Part shown: positions 1 to 7,585 of the stretch, piece after piece
Numbering within the stretch: position 1 is the stretch's first letter
How the letters are laid out: each line of letters begins with the position of its first letter
Assembly (NCBI GenBank): GCA_023807065.1
Contig: JAJJLU010001027.1
Coordinates: 1-11,513, forward strand
DNA length: 11,513 nucleotides
DNA from: Isotricha intestinalis
Lineage: Eukaryota; Ciliophora; Litostomatea; Vestibuliferida; Isotrichidae
Direction of reading: 5' to 3'
Notes under the pieces: generated by a model
Told to the model about the DNA's origin: nothing
What the model saw: the letters and a program-made list of their open reading frames with translations, nothing else
Databases searched by the model: none
Position numbers and translations under genes: made by a program

Positions 1-37
1 CCCAATCCCCAATCCCAATCCCCAATCCCCAATCCCC
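1..37. repeat. Telomere, C-rich strand (CCCCAAT/CCCAAT)n
   Basis: The first 37 bases split exactly into CCCAAT (1-6), CCCCAAT (7-13), CCCAAT (14-19), CCCCAAT (20-26), CCCCAAT (27-33) and a final CCCC (34-37), after which the repeat stops at ATTCAAAC. Read toward the chromosome end the G strand is GGGGATT with some GGGATT. This is a telomere by composition, by terminal position and by orientation, with the C-rich strand 5' at the left end. It resembles the ciliate TTGGGG repeat with one extra A. The mix of three and four C could be real telomerase slippage or read error. The junction near base 37/38 is the telomere addition site. Confidence 0.93.
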
Positions 38-400
38 ATTCAAACTTTGATTTTTTTCTATTCAATTATATATATTTATTACATAAAACATTAATTAAAA
101 ATAAAAAAAAATAAATATTTTTTGAAAATAAATAGATTAAGATAAAATTGTTATTTAAGAAAATTTTTAAAAGTGAAAATGTCTCTTAAAAATTAAAATC
201 TTTTTGAATTTTTAAATAATAAGGTTTATTATTAAATTAATTAGTAGACAAAAAAATGTATTAAAAATAAATATTTTTTCAATTTAATAATTAAAATAAA
301 ATAAAAAATGCATTTTAAATCAATTGTTGAAAATAAAAAAATGAGAAAAACATTGAAAAAAAATTTCATTTTTAATTAGTTTAAGTAGGAAAAAAATTTC
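38..400. other. Subtelomeric noncoding spacer
   Basis: About 360 bases of A/T-rich sequence with short A and T runs lie between the telomere and the end of the first gene. I see no open reading frame, no RNA gene and no repeat of the telomere unit. It should hold the 3' untranslated region and transcript end of the leftward gene at 401-1369, which is transcribed toward the telomere. The short distance from telomere to gene fits compact ciliate macronuclear chromosomes, but nothing here proves that. Confidence 0.7.
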
Positions 401-1369
401 CTATTCATTTTGTTTTTTTGCAAAAATTAAAATTACATCATCTTTCCCAATATTATAAGAGGAAAGTTTACTAATATTGTTATCATTAGCTATAAACCAA
501 GATTCTGAACTTTTATATTTACAAATATAATGCCCTCTTTTAAAATTACCATAATAACTTATCACACTAATTAATTCATAAATATAATTATTTTCTTTTT
601 TATCTTCAATAAATTTACTAACTCTAATTTCTAAATCATTATTATTGTTTTTAATAGGATTTACTAAATATATAATAAAATAATAAGGTAAATAACATAT
701 TGTTGTTTTTAAAAAAAAATCATCAACTATTCCACATTTTTCACAATTTATTTCACAGTTAACTTCTTTTTCTTCTTGATAATTTTTTAATAATTCTTCA
801 ATTGAATCTTTATCATTATTATTTGTAATTTCAATCATATTATAAATTTGAAAATTAACTTTAATTTTATGATGTTGAGGACAAAAATATTCTTTTTTTA
901 ATTTTCCATAAAATAAATTTATTAAAAATGAATTATATTCATTAAAAAATCTATTTTCAATTTTTTCATAAGCTTCTTTATCCATTTCATCTATTGGTAT
1001 ATATTGATTTTCTCTTTTTTTATAACCTATTCCTTTTACTTCTTTTATCATTTCATTCAATAATAATGATATAAAATCATTTGCATCTTCTTGTTCATTA
1101 TCTTTATATTTTTTATCTACCTCACTTAATATATTTTTTATTTCTATTGGATCAATTTTTGAGTCTGTGTTCACTAATCTTTGATTTATTAATTTTTTAA
1201 ATTCACTAATTATTTTCATATTTTTTTCTTTGATTAGTTTTTCAGATATTGATCTAATATCTGTTATGAATTCTTCTAAATTTAATAATGCTTCTAAGCT
1301 TGAAGTTATATAACAAGTATTTTTCAACTTAAGGTTTGAATCTATTTTGTTATTGGTTAGAATTCCCAT
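401..1369 (-). CDS. Ubiquitin carboxyl-terminal hydrolase (USP/UCH family, C19)
   Basis: A 322-residue protein that fits the papain-like ubiquitin-specific proteases, which cut ubiquitin from proteins or chains. Visible landmarks: the Cys box NTCYITSSLEALL with predicted nucleophile Cys19; the QEDANDF box at 93-99; a zinc-finger-like pair of sites, CPQH at 163-166 and CEKC at 209-212; and the His box GHYICKYK with predicted general base His280, followed by WFIANDNN, whose Asn295/Asp296 fit the third catalytic position. The protein is short for a USP (cores are usually 300-400 residues or more) and is essentially a bare catalytic domain with a very short N-terminus. The Cys box departs from the usual GNTCYMNS form (KNTCYITS), so the target may be unusual, but the triad is present. 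It starts at ATG, ends at TAG, needs no intron, and is transcribed toward the telomere. Substrate unknown. Confidence 0.85.
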   Translation of the reverse strand: MGILTNNKIDSNLKLKNTCYITSSLEALLNLEEFITDIRSISEKLIKEKNMKIISEFKKLINQRLVNTDSKIDPIEIKNILSEVDKKYKDNEQEDANDFISLLLNEMIKEVKGIGYKKRENQYIPIDEMDKEAYEKIENRFFNEYNSFLINLFYGKLKKEYFCPQHHKIKVNFQIYNMIEITNNNDKDSIEELLKNYQEEKEVNCEINCEKCGIVDDFFLKTTICYLPYYFIIYLVNPIKNNNNDLEIRVSKFIEDKKENNYIYELISVISYYGNFKRGHYICKYKSSESWFIANDNNISKLSSYNIGKDDVILIFAKKQNE

Positions 1370-2471
1370 TAATATTAGTTAAATTATTTAATTTAAAAAT
1401 ATAAAATTTTTAACTATAATATTAGATTTTATCCTAAATTATTGTGATGAATTAAATTTCTAATATATGTATCATTTATAATATTTATTTTTTTGTTAAA
1501 TAATACTTTTCAATTATAAATTGTCATTTATTTAAAAAAATTAAAAAAATAATACCTAAATTCTTTTTAATGTCTTTTGCTAAAATTTTTTTTAATTAAT
1601 CTCAAAAAGAAAGAATTCAAATAATCAATATTTATGAAAAAATTAAATATTATTAATTTTGATTAAATAATATAATTATATCTTTCTTATTTGAAAAGGA
1701 TGATAAATACAAAATCTTCATGTTGTCTTAATAACGTTTCTTTTATATCATAGATAGATGTATTATATAATCACATAAATTATTCTTTGAAAATTGCTTA
1801 ATCTTTTCTTCAAATGTAAATTTCAAAAAATAAACAATTTTTATTTTTTTAACCGAATAATATTTATATTTATATTAATTTGAATTTATTGAAAATAGAT
1901 ATATATCAGTATTATATAAATTGGTTGCCATTTTAGTAAATTTTGATAAAATTTATCAAAGGATGTTCATCTGATTTTTTAATTAATCAAAATATTTGTT
2001 TAATTAATTTTGATTTATTCTTTTTTAAAATATTTAGATTGTTAACTTTTTAATATTTGTTGATTCTTTTTATAATATTCAATTTATGAATTACATATAG
2101 TAGTATTTTTTTGTCAGGAAATAATCTTTGAGCAATATGATTATAATAATAATAAGATAAAAAGAGTTTTTTAGGAGGAGTTATTGGTTTTTTCATTAAA
2201 TAATATGTTTTCAAGATTTCATTTTTATATATCAAATCTATTATTTTTTCTCCTTTATTTTTTCTTATAATATTTTTTTATTATCCTGAAATAAAAAAAT
2301 TTAAATCTTATGAAAGGCTTATAAAGCTAAAATTAATTTTTAAAAATAATAAATATAATATATTAATGTATTTTTTTTTTATTTTGTGTAAAAAGTCAAA
2401 ATATAAATTTTATATTTAATAATATATTTATAAATCAAACTATTTAATTTAAAAATCATTTTAAAAAAAAA
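1370..2471. other. Spacer with faint coding-like fragments
   Basis: A 1.1 kb gap between two leftward genes. No full gene is visible. On the minus strand there are short stretches whose composition is richer than the surroundings. At 2050-2235 a 61-codon frame includes KKPITPPKKLFLSYYYYN and HIAQRLFPDKK, faintly like the start of an HMG box. At 1743-1853 a frame contains KFTFEEKIKQFSKNNLCDY. At 1687-1743 a different frame contains KETLLRQHEDFVFIILFK. These could be remains of one decayed leftward gene, or chance. A near-perfect palindrome sits at 1942-1960 (arms TTTGATAAA and TTTATCAAA). The rest is A/T-rich sequence expected to hold the promoter of the protease gene and the 3' end of the glycylase gene. 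Confidence 0.4.
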
Positions 2472-4682
2472 TTACTTATTCGGTAAAAATTTTTCACTTA
2501 TTTCTTCTTTCCCATTATAGATTTTAAGGTATTTTCCAATTTTATCATAATTTTCATTATTATCTTTATGATCGATAACAATTTGAATAATATTACCTAA
2601 CATTTCTTTAACTAGTCTCCCAGTAATACTAGTAGAATAATCCATTGCAGGACTTGAATTTATTTCAATTAAATAAACATTAAAATCTTCATCAATCATA
2701 AAATCATAACCATATAATTCATGAGAATTTTCTCTATAACCAATTTCATGTCTTCCTGAATCAAAAGAACAAATAATAGCTTTTTTAATTTTTTCATCAA
2801 TTTCATCCCATAAATCTTTTTTATACTTTTCATATAAATAATTTCTAAATTGTGTTAAATCCCACATATCTTCTTTAATTAAATTATCACTGTTAAATTT
2901 TTGACTATATTTAGCAATACTATTATTAGTTAAATGACTATATATATTTGATATATTATTTATGTCATAATTTTCAGCTGAAAATCGAAAATAAGGTTCT
3001 TCCCATTTCCAAATTGTTAAAGGGTGAATTGAAGTAATTAATACCCATTGACGAATATCAAATTTTTTATTGTGTATTATTAAAGGATTTTCAATATATT
3101 TTTGAAGAACATAATTTATATTATTTTCAGCAATATTTTTTCTTATTTTTGTAAGAGAATTTATACATTGAATATCTCTTCCTCGAGAAAGACATGATGG
3201 TTTCATAATCCATATATTATGATATCCATTCATTTTATATTGGGGAAGAATTTTTGAAATTTTATTTAATAAAGGAATTATTAGGGGAAGATATATTTCA
3301 GCTGAGGCTTTTTTTTCTGAATCTTCTTTTTTTTCTTCTTGTTTTTTGAAATTATTTTGAATTTCTTTTACACTTAATTTTTCATTTTCTTCTGTTTTTT
3401 GTTCTTCTTTTTTTTCTTTTAAATTTTCATTCTTTTCAACTACTTTTTCCTCATCTTTTTTTTCTTCTGTTATTTTATTTTTTTTTTCTACTTTAATTTC
3501 ATTTTTCTTTTCTTCTTTGATTTCATTTTTCTTTTCTTCTTTAATTTCATTTTTCTTTTCTTCTTTTTTACTATGATTTATTGTATTAAATTTACCTAAT
3601 TTAGGAGTACTTGTTGTTGTATTATTATTTGTTAGAGTTTTTATTTTTTTTGGCAAATTTTTAATTAAATTTTTCAATATAATTTCAGGTAATTTCGGTT
3701 TTAAATTAATTTTTGAAGAAGAAATAGGAGGAAGTTTCGTATTTTTATATAAATTATTATTATTATTATTTAAAACATTAACTTTATTTTCTTCTCCAGA
3801 GATAATATTCCAGTCATCATCAGAAATTAATTTTACTATTTGTACATTTTTTTTATAATTATTTGTATTTTCATTTTCTTTGTTTAAATCATATTCACAA
3901 GTAAGTGTTTGAATATTTGCATTTATAATTTTTAAACAAGTTAATATTATTTTTTCATTTATTTTCGAATTATTCCCTTCTAAAGAAAATTTAATTAAAA
4001 TAGAAATTGCTTTAGTTAGTTTAAAATCATTTAAAAAATCATATAAATCATTTTTTTCGGATAAATCATAACATCTAGGATAAAAATTATCAGGATTAAT
4101 GTTTTTAAAATATAAATTTCTAATACTTTTACATAATCCATTTTTTCTTGTCAGACAACCATTTTTAGTAAAATGATTAACTAATTGATATGGTCTTAAA
4201 AAAAGAAATTTAATATCAACTGTTTTTAAAGTAAAAGCATATATATAATCCATACTATTTGGATTTGTTTGTTGAATCCAACCTCTTTCTTTTAAATTAT
4301 TTATTATATCTTTATATCCTCCTAGACAAATAAATTTTTTTGGTCCTTTAGGAATCAAATCTTCATATTGATTTATTTGATTTTTTTTTAAATATTTATT
4401 GATTGAAATTTGGTTTTTAAAGAATTTTACTTGTTTTTCATAATTATATTTTGCTTTTTGAAAATTATCTCTAAAATCTATATTATTTAAATATTGGACT
4501 AAAGAATAATGACGATAGAAAAAATAATATTTTAAATATTTTGGTAAGTTTAATAATTCGATAATTACTTCATTTTTTTTTGGTTCTGAGTTTATATTTA
4601 TTTTTGAATAAATAATTCTTCTTGCAATTTGAGATAGTCCTCTCTGTTTTGAAGGTAATTTTGATTTCTCTTTGGAAATCAT
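2472..4682 (-). CDS. Tubulin glycylase, TTLL3/8-like (tubulin tyrosine ligase-like)
   Basis: A 736-residue ATP-grasp ligase predicted to add glycine to glutamate side chains of axonemal tubulin. The N-terminal TTLL3/8-type block is at about 115-230: FICLGGYKDI, LRPYQLVNHF, LTRKNGLCKSIRNL and YPRCYDL. The ATP-grasp core is at about 485-705: WIMKPSCLSRGRDI (predicted ATP-contacting Lys494), VLQKYIENPLIIHNKKFDIR (Asp542, Arg544), SHLTNNSIAKY, YGYDF (Asp660) and LIEINSSPAM (Glu673 and Asn675, Mg/ATP ligands). The two parts are separated by a low-complexity linker (about 300-460) with an Asn run and a Lys/Glu-rich tandem repeat. The conserved NHF...GLC...PRCY block and the wording of the core favour glycylase over glutamylase TTLLs; mono- or polyglycylation cannot be told. 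One uninterrupted frame runs from ATG to TAA. The helicase fragment lies 127 bases upstream on the same strand. It implies a ciliated or flagellated cell. Confidence 0.92.
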   Translation of the reverse strand: MISKEKSKLPSKQRGLSQIARRIIYSKININSEPKKNEVIIELLNLPKYLKYYFFYRHYSLVQYLNNIDFRDNFQKAKYNYEKQVKFFKNQISINKYLKKNQINQYEDLIPKGPKKFICLGGYKDIINNLKERGWIQQTNPNSMDYIYAFTLKTVDIKFLFLRPYQLVNHFTKNGCLTRKNGLCKSIRNLYFKNINPDNFYPRCYDLSEKNDLYDFLNDFKLTKAISILIKFSLEGNNSKINEKIILTCLKIINANIQTLTCEYDLNKENENTNNYKKNVQIVKLISDDDWNIISGEENKVNVLNNNNNNLYKNTKLPPISSSKINLKPKLPEIILKNLIKNLPKKIKTLTNNNTTTSTPKLGKFNTINHSKKEEKKNEIKEEKKNEIKEEKKNEIKVEKKNKITEEKKDEEKVVEKNENLKEKKEEQKTEENEKLSVKEIQNNFKKQEEKKEDSEKKASAEIYLPLIIPLLNKISKILPQYKMNGYHNIWIMKPSCLSRGRDIQCINSLTKIRKNIAENNINYVLQKYIENPLIIHNKKFDIRQWVLITSIHPLTIWKWEEPYFRFSAENYDINNISNIYSHLTNNSIAKYSQKFNSDNLIKEDMWDLTQFRNYLYEKYKKDLWDEIDEKIKKAIICSFDSGRHEIGYRENSHELYGYDFMIDEDFNVYLIEINSSPAMDYSTSITGRLVKEMLGNIIQIVIDHKDNNENYDKIGKYLKIYNGKEEISEKFLPNK
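3468..3563 (-). repeat. In-frame 24-bp tandem repeat (EEKKNEIK)
   Basis: Three near-identical 24-bp units (3492-3563) encode EEKKNEIK at residues 374-397 of the glycylase. A fourth, diverged unit (3468-3491) encodes VEKKNKIT, and a more degenerate EEKKDEEK follows. The unit keeps the frame, so gain or loss of copies would only change linker length. The linker is highly charged and probably disordered or helical; it separates the glycylase-specific N-terminal block from the ATP-grasp core. Confidence 0.85.
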
Positions 4683-4809
4683 TTTTTTTGACTTCTTATT
4701 TTTTTAAAAAAGTCAATTATTTTAAATATCAATAACAAATTAAAATAATAAGATAATTTTATAAATTAAAAATTAATTATTAAAGATGGTTAATTGAAAA
4801 AAATATATT

Positions 4810-5898
4810 TTATGAAAAATTATCATTACTACGTTTCCTTTTATGATTAAGATTCATTGTATTAGTTTTACTTTCATTAAAAACATTATTCCAACCATTA
4901 TCATCATCTCTATCATTCCAATTATCATTGTCTTTATCATTCCAATTATTTTCAATTTTAAACCAATTTTCTTCTTCTTTTTTTTTTTTATCATTATCAT
5001 TCCAAGAATCTTCTTTCCAATTTTCTTCATTAATACAACAATTACTTTTTTCATTCATATCACTTTTATTATTATCATCCCTCCAATTTATTTCACTGGA
5101 AAACTCATTATTTATACTATTATTTTTTTTCTCAATAAAACCTTTTTTCATATAATTTCCATTATTTTTACTTAATTCTCTCAACCAATTTGGAACTCTT
5201 TGATTTTGACTATCTAAATAATTCACTAATTTACCAAAAATCTTAGTTTCACTTCCATCAATAAAGGTAATTGCTTTACCTTTTTGTCCAATTCTTCCTG
5301 TTCTCCCAATTCGATGAATATAATCATCTATATTTTGTGGCATATTAAAATTAATTACTATATCCACTTTAGGAAAATCTAATCCTCTTCCTACTACATC
5401 AGTTGCAATTAATATTAAAGTTTTTCCTGAAGAAAAATTGTCAATAGCTTTCATTCTTTGATCTTGAGATTTATCACCATGAATACAAGATATATTAAAT
5501 TTAGAATTATATAATAATTCTCCTATTTGATCTACTCCGTTTTTTGTTGAAACAAAAACTAAATATTTTCCTAATTTCTTACTTAATATTTCCATTAATC
5601 TTTCTTCTTTGTCATTACGACGAACTTTAATAAATTCATGTTCAATTTGTTTTGGACTTTGAAATTCTGGACAAACAAAATAAAAATCTTTTAAATAATT
5701 GTTAGCAATACTTTGAACTTCATTTGGAAAAGTAGCTGAAAATAATAAATTTTGTCTATTAGATTTGTCGGGCATAAAATGTTTATTTACAATTTCATCT
5801 AATTGAGGTTTAAATCCCATATCTAACATTCTATCAGCTTCATCTAATATTAAAGTCGAAATCATTTTTAAAGAATTATTCTTTTTTTCAATTAAATC
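4810..5898 (-). CDS. DEAD-box RNA helicase, N-terminal half missing (Ded1/DDX3/Vasa-like)
   Basis: Residues are numbered from the ATG at 5865-5863. Visible: motif II DEAD (8-11), motif III SAT (43-45), a full second RecA domain with motif IV-like LVFVSTK (102-108), motif V ATDVVGRGLD (154-163) and motif VI HRIGRTGR (184-191), then PNWLREL and a Trp/Asn/Asp-rich tail (about 257-330) ending in a basic KRKR patch. Absent: Q motif, motif I (GxGKT), Ia and the PGRL of motif Ib, so the fragment alone could not bind ATP normally. Helicase homology continues upstream of the ATG through DLIEKKNNSLKM, with the family spacing of 18 residues from DLxE to DEAD, and stops at 5898 where TTTTAG precedes it. 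This looks like an exon preceded by a splice acceptor whose upstream exons are not in the window. It could be a truncated copy, a rearranged gene or an assembly join. Stop TAA. Confidence 0.85.
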   Translation of the reverse strand, partial: DLIEKKNNSLKMISTLILDEADRMLDMGFKPQLDEIVNKHFMPDKSNRQNLLFSATFPNEVQSIANNYLKDFYFVCPEFQSPKQIEHEFIKVRRNDKEERLMEILSKKLGKYLVFVSTKNGVDQIGELLYNSKFNISCIHGDKSQDQRMKAIDNFSSGKTLILIATDVVGRGLDFPKVDIVINFNMPQNIDDYIHRIGRTGRIGQKGKAITFIDGSETKIFGKLVNYLDSQNQRVPNWLRELSKNNGNYMKKGFIEKKNNSINNEFSSEINWRDDNNKSDMNEKSNCCINEENWKEDSWNDNDKKKKEEENWFKIENNWNDKDNDNWNDRDDDNGWNNVFNESKTNTMNLNHKRKRSNDNFS

Positions 5899-6202
5899 CT
5901 AAAATTTCATATACATTTCTATTTAGTTTATGATTTATCAAGTCAGCATAATTCCAAAAATCTTCAGATGATTTTACGCCAGATAAAAACAAGTTATAAA
6001 ATATTCTTCCAAAAAAATATTTTTTAAATTTTAAATTTGAATCTATATCATTATAAGTTATATTCCTCATTATTTCACATAAACTTTTCAAAAAATTAGA
6101 TTTATTTTTATATTTTTTCCCAAAAATTTTAATAAATTTAAGTATATCTCTGTAGGAATAAAAAATATAATTTTTAAAATTTGAATTATTGAAAATTAAC
6201 AC
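5888..6202 (-). CDS. Uncharacterised ORF of about 104 codons abutting the helicase
   Basis: A minus-strand frame runs from a stop near 6215 to TGA at 5888-5890. Its residue mix looks coding (for example NFLKSLCEIMRNITYNDI, GRIFYNLFLSGVKSSEDFWN, ADLINHKLNRNVYE), but I do not recognise the family. It has no convincing start: the first near-start codon is GTG at 6200-6202, and the nearby ATG reads into a stop. A good acceptor-like TTCCTACAG occurs near 6153, just before RDILKF, so the true exon may start there. The last codons overlap the first bases of the helicase exon in another frame. It may be the 3' part of a displaced gene, or a new 5' exon spliced to the helicase: removing a 16-nt (GTATAT...TTTTAG) or a 79-nt (GTAAAA...TTTTAG) segment keeps both frames joined. 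It shows no helicase motif. Confidence 0.4.
   Translation of the reverse strand: MLIFNNSNFKNYIFYSYRDILKFIKIFGKKYKNKSNFLKSLCEIMRNITYNDIDSNLKFKKYFFGRIFYNLFLSGVKSSEDFWNYADLINHKLNRNVYEILGFN
5899..5904 (-). other. Probable 3' splice site (TTTTAG|GAT)
   Basis: On the minus strand the helicase-like reading begins with GAT at 5898, directly after TTTTAG. The TAG is also the in-frame stop that closes the helicase frame upstream. Helicase similarity ends exactly at this AG, and an exon starting here would be in phase 0. This is what a splice acceptor would look like, but TAG is common in A/T-rich DNA, and no matching upstream helicase exon was found. Confidence 0.45.
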
Positions 6203-6494
6203 ATAAAAGTTTAATTACTATCTATTAATTTTATCGAATTTAAAATATTTCTTAAATCTATATTTTATGAAATAAAAATTCTTTAAAATATATTGAATTC
6301 TCATTTGATAAAATTCTAATTTCTATATTTTCATTATAATTTCATGATATAAAGTGAATATTTTTTGAATGAATGTGTTTTCAATATCCCAATAAATAAT
6401 AAAAAAAAATAAAATTTATTTGAAAAATATATCATAAAAATTATTCTAAATAAAGAATATTCAAAATCATATAAAAAAAGGAATAAAACTTAAA
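6203..6494. other. Divergent spacer
   Basis: About 290 A/T-rich bases separate the leftward helicase/ORF block from the rightward scramblase, so promoters for both directions would lie here. A minus-strand stretch around 6250-6340 reads NENIEIRILSNENSIYFKEF, which looks somewhat coding and could be a lost upstream exon of the 104-codon ORF; this is weak. I see no helicase motif I here on either strand. Confidence 0.45.
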
Positions 6495-7498
6495 ATGTCT
6501 AAAGACAAAATAGGTAAATTATTTATTAACTAATGAAACAAATGGTAGAAAGAGGTTTAATTAATGAAGAAAATTCTGTAAACCAAGAAAAAACCCAAAA
6601 TCAAAAAAAAAATGGAAATCAAATAAATTTAAAAGAAAATGAACTAATACTATTAAATCAAAATAATCCACAAATACCATATAATCAACAAGGAATAAAT
6701 AATCAATCTGGTTATTATATGGATGAAAAACAAGGTTTAATGTTAAATGGATTACCTGTTGTTCCTTACAATATGAATCCTCTAAAGGATCCTATTTCAT
6801 CTTTAGAAATTTGTAAAGATGTTTATATAAAACAAACAGTTGAATGGCGTGATTTAGTTTCTGGTTGTGATTCAAAATTTTGTTTTATTATATTTAGTGA
6901 ATCAAATAATACTTTTAATTTTCTATTTAAAGTTAAAGATCATTCAGGTTTTTGTATGAGAAATTGTTGTTGTTGTAATCATAGATCATATAATATTATA
7001 TTATCTTCATCATTTCCTAAAAATGTAGTTACATATATTAGACCTTATAAATGTATATGTTTCTGTTGTTGTTGTTGTAAAAAAAAAGATATGATAAATC
7101 AATATTATGAAGGAAATAAATTTGGAAAAATAGAAGAACCAACTAATGGTTGTGATCCTTATTATCGAATAAATGATGAAAATGATAATCCTAAATATAT
7201 TTTAAAATTAAATTGCTGTCAATGTGGTTTTTGTTGTAGAGGAAATTGTGATTCATGTGGTGAAGTAAATGGATATATTTATAAATGTAATGATATGAAT
7301 AATATTGTTGGTAATATTTATCAAAAAGAAGGATATTGTCATAAAGAATTCACTACAATTGATACTTATCATCTCACTTTTCCTAATGATGCTAATATTA
7401 ATGATAAATTAAATTTAATTGGTGCTGTTGTTCTTATGAATTATACTTATTATGCTAAAGATAATTTTTCAGGAGAAGGTTATGCTCTTTTCAATTAG
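6495..7498 (+). CDS. Phospholipid scramblase (PLSCR family), one intron
   Basis: Scramblases move phospholipids between bilayer leaflets, usually calcium-dependent, at the plasma or organelle membrane. Two exons, 6495-6513 and 6549-7498, give a 322-residue protein beginning MSKDKIERGLINEEN. An unspliced reading would start at 6533 inside the intron, so I prefer the ATG at 6495. Positions in the spliced protein: Gln/Asn-rich N-tail (1-80); domain start DPISSLEICKDVYIKQTVEW (87-106); CMRNCCCCNHRSY, matching the family's CCxRxCC site (142-154); RPYKCICFCCCCC, the palmitoylation-type Cys cluster (171-183); a second cluster CCQCGFCCRGNCDSCGEV (229-246); VGNIYQKEG; and the C-terminal KLNLIGAVVLMNYTYYAKD segment (about 293-311), probably membrane-associated. 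The Cys count is very high even for this family. It converges on the VWA gene, whose stop is 87 bases away. Ends at TAG. Confidence 0.9.
6514..6548 (+). other. 35-nt spliceosomal intron in scramblase gene
   Basis: The segment begins GTAAAT after ATAG, carries a branch-point-like TTAACTAAT (6526-6534) and ends GGTAG. Removing it joins ATG TCT AAA GAC AAA ATA G to AA AGA GGT, giving MSKDKIERGL in frame with the whole scramblase domain (phase 1). It contains the ATG at 6533 that a naive reading would take as the start. All landmarks agree, but splicing was not observed directly. Confidence 0.82.
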
Positions 7499-7533
7499 GT
7501 AAATGTATTGCTCTTGTTGTGTTAATATATTAG
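7499..7533 (+). other. Intron-like 35-nt GT...AG segment directly after the scramblase stop
   Basis: The bases right after the TAG stop run GTAAATGTATTG ... GTTAATATATTAG. The length is 35 nt, the same as the 5' intron, with the same TAG|GTAAAT donor context, a T-rich middle and a TTAAT branch-like element near the 3' end. Splicing it would not lengthen the protein, since TAG is already complete at the exon end. It may be a 3'-UTR intron, a relic, or chance. Confidence 0.3.
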
Positions 7534-7585
7534 GAGGTTGAAAATCAAATAATTTTTTTTTTAAAGTTTAAACCATTCATTATTT

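Noticed and set aside
1981..2016. Hairpin with arms AATCAAAAT and ATTTTGATT (1985-1993 and 2007-2015)
   Set aside because: Nine A/T-rich base pairs with a 13-base loop are expected often by chance here; no terminator or RNA gene context.
2050..2235. 61-codon ORF as a real gene
   Set aside because: It is short, rich in Tyr/Lys/Ile, without a clear family match and without an upstream exon in frame; kept only as a possible remnant.
4843..5175. Open frames on the plus strand and in a second minus frame over the helicase tail
   Set aside because: They are shadows of the low-complexity Asn/Asp/Trp/Lys tail of the helicase; their Ile/Phe- or Lys/Met-rich translations have no domain pattern.
4930..5900. 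IEKKNNS encoded both at the helicase exon start and near residue 245
   Set aside because: The DNA around the two copies differs; this is chance in Lys/Asn-rich protein, not a duplication.
6533..6547. Scramblase start at the ATG at 6533
   Set aside because: This ATG lies inside a well-formed 35-nt intron; the ATG at 6495 gives a spliced frame with good donor, branch and acceptor sites.
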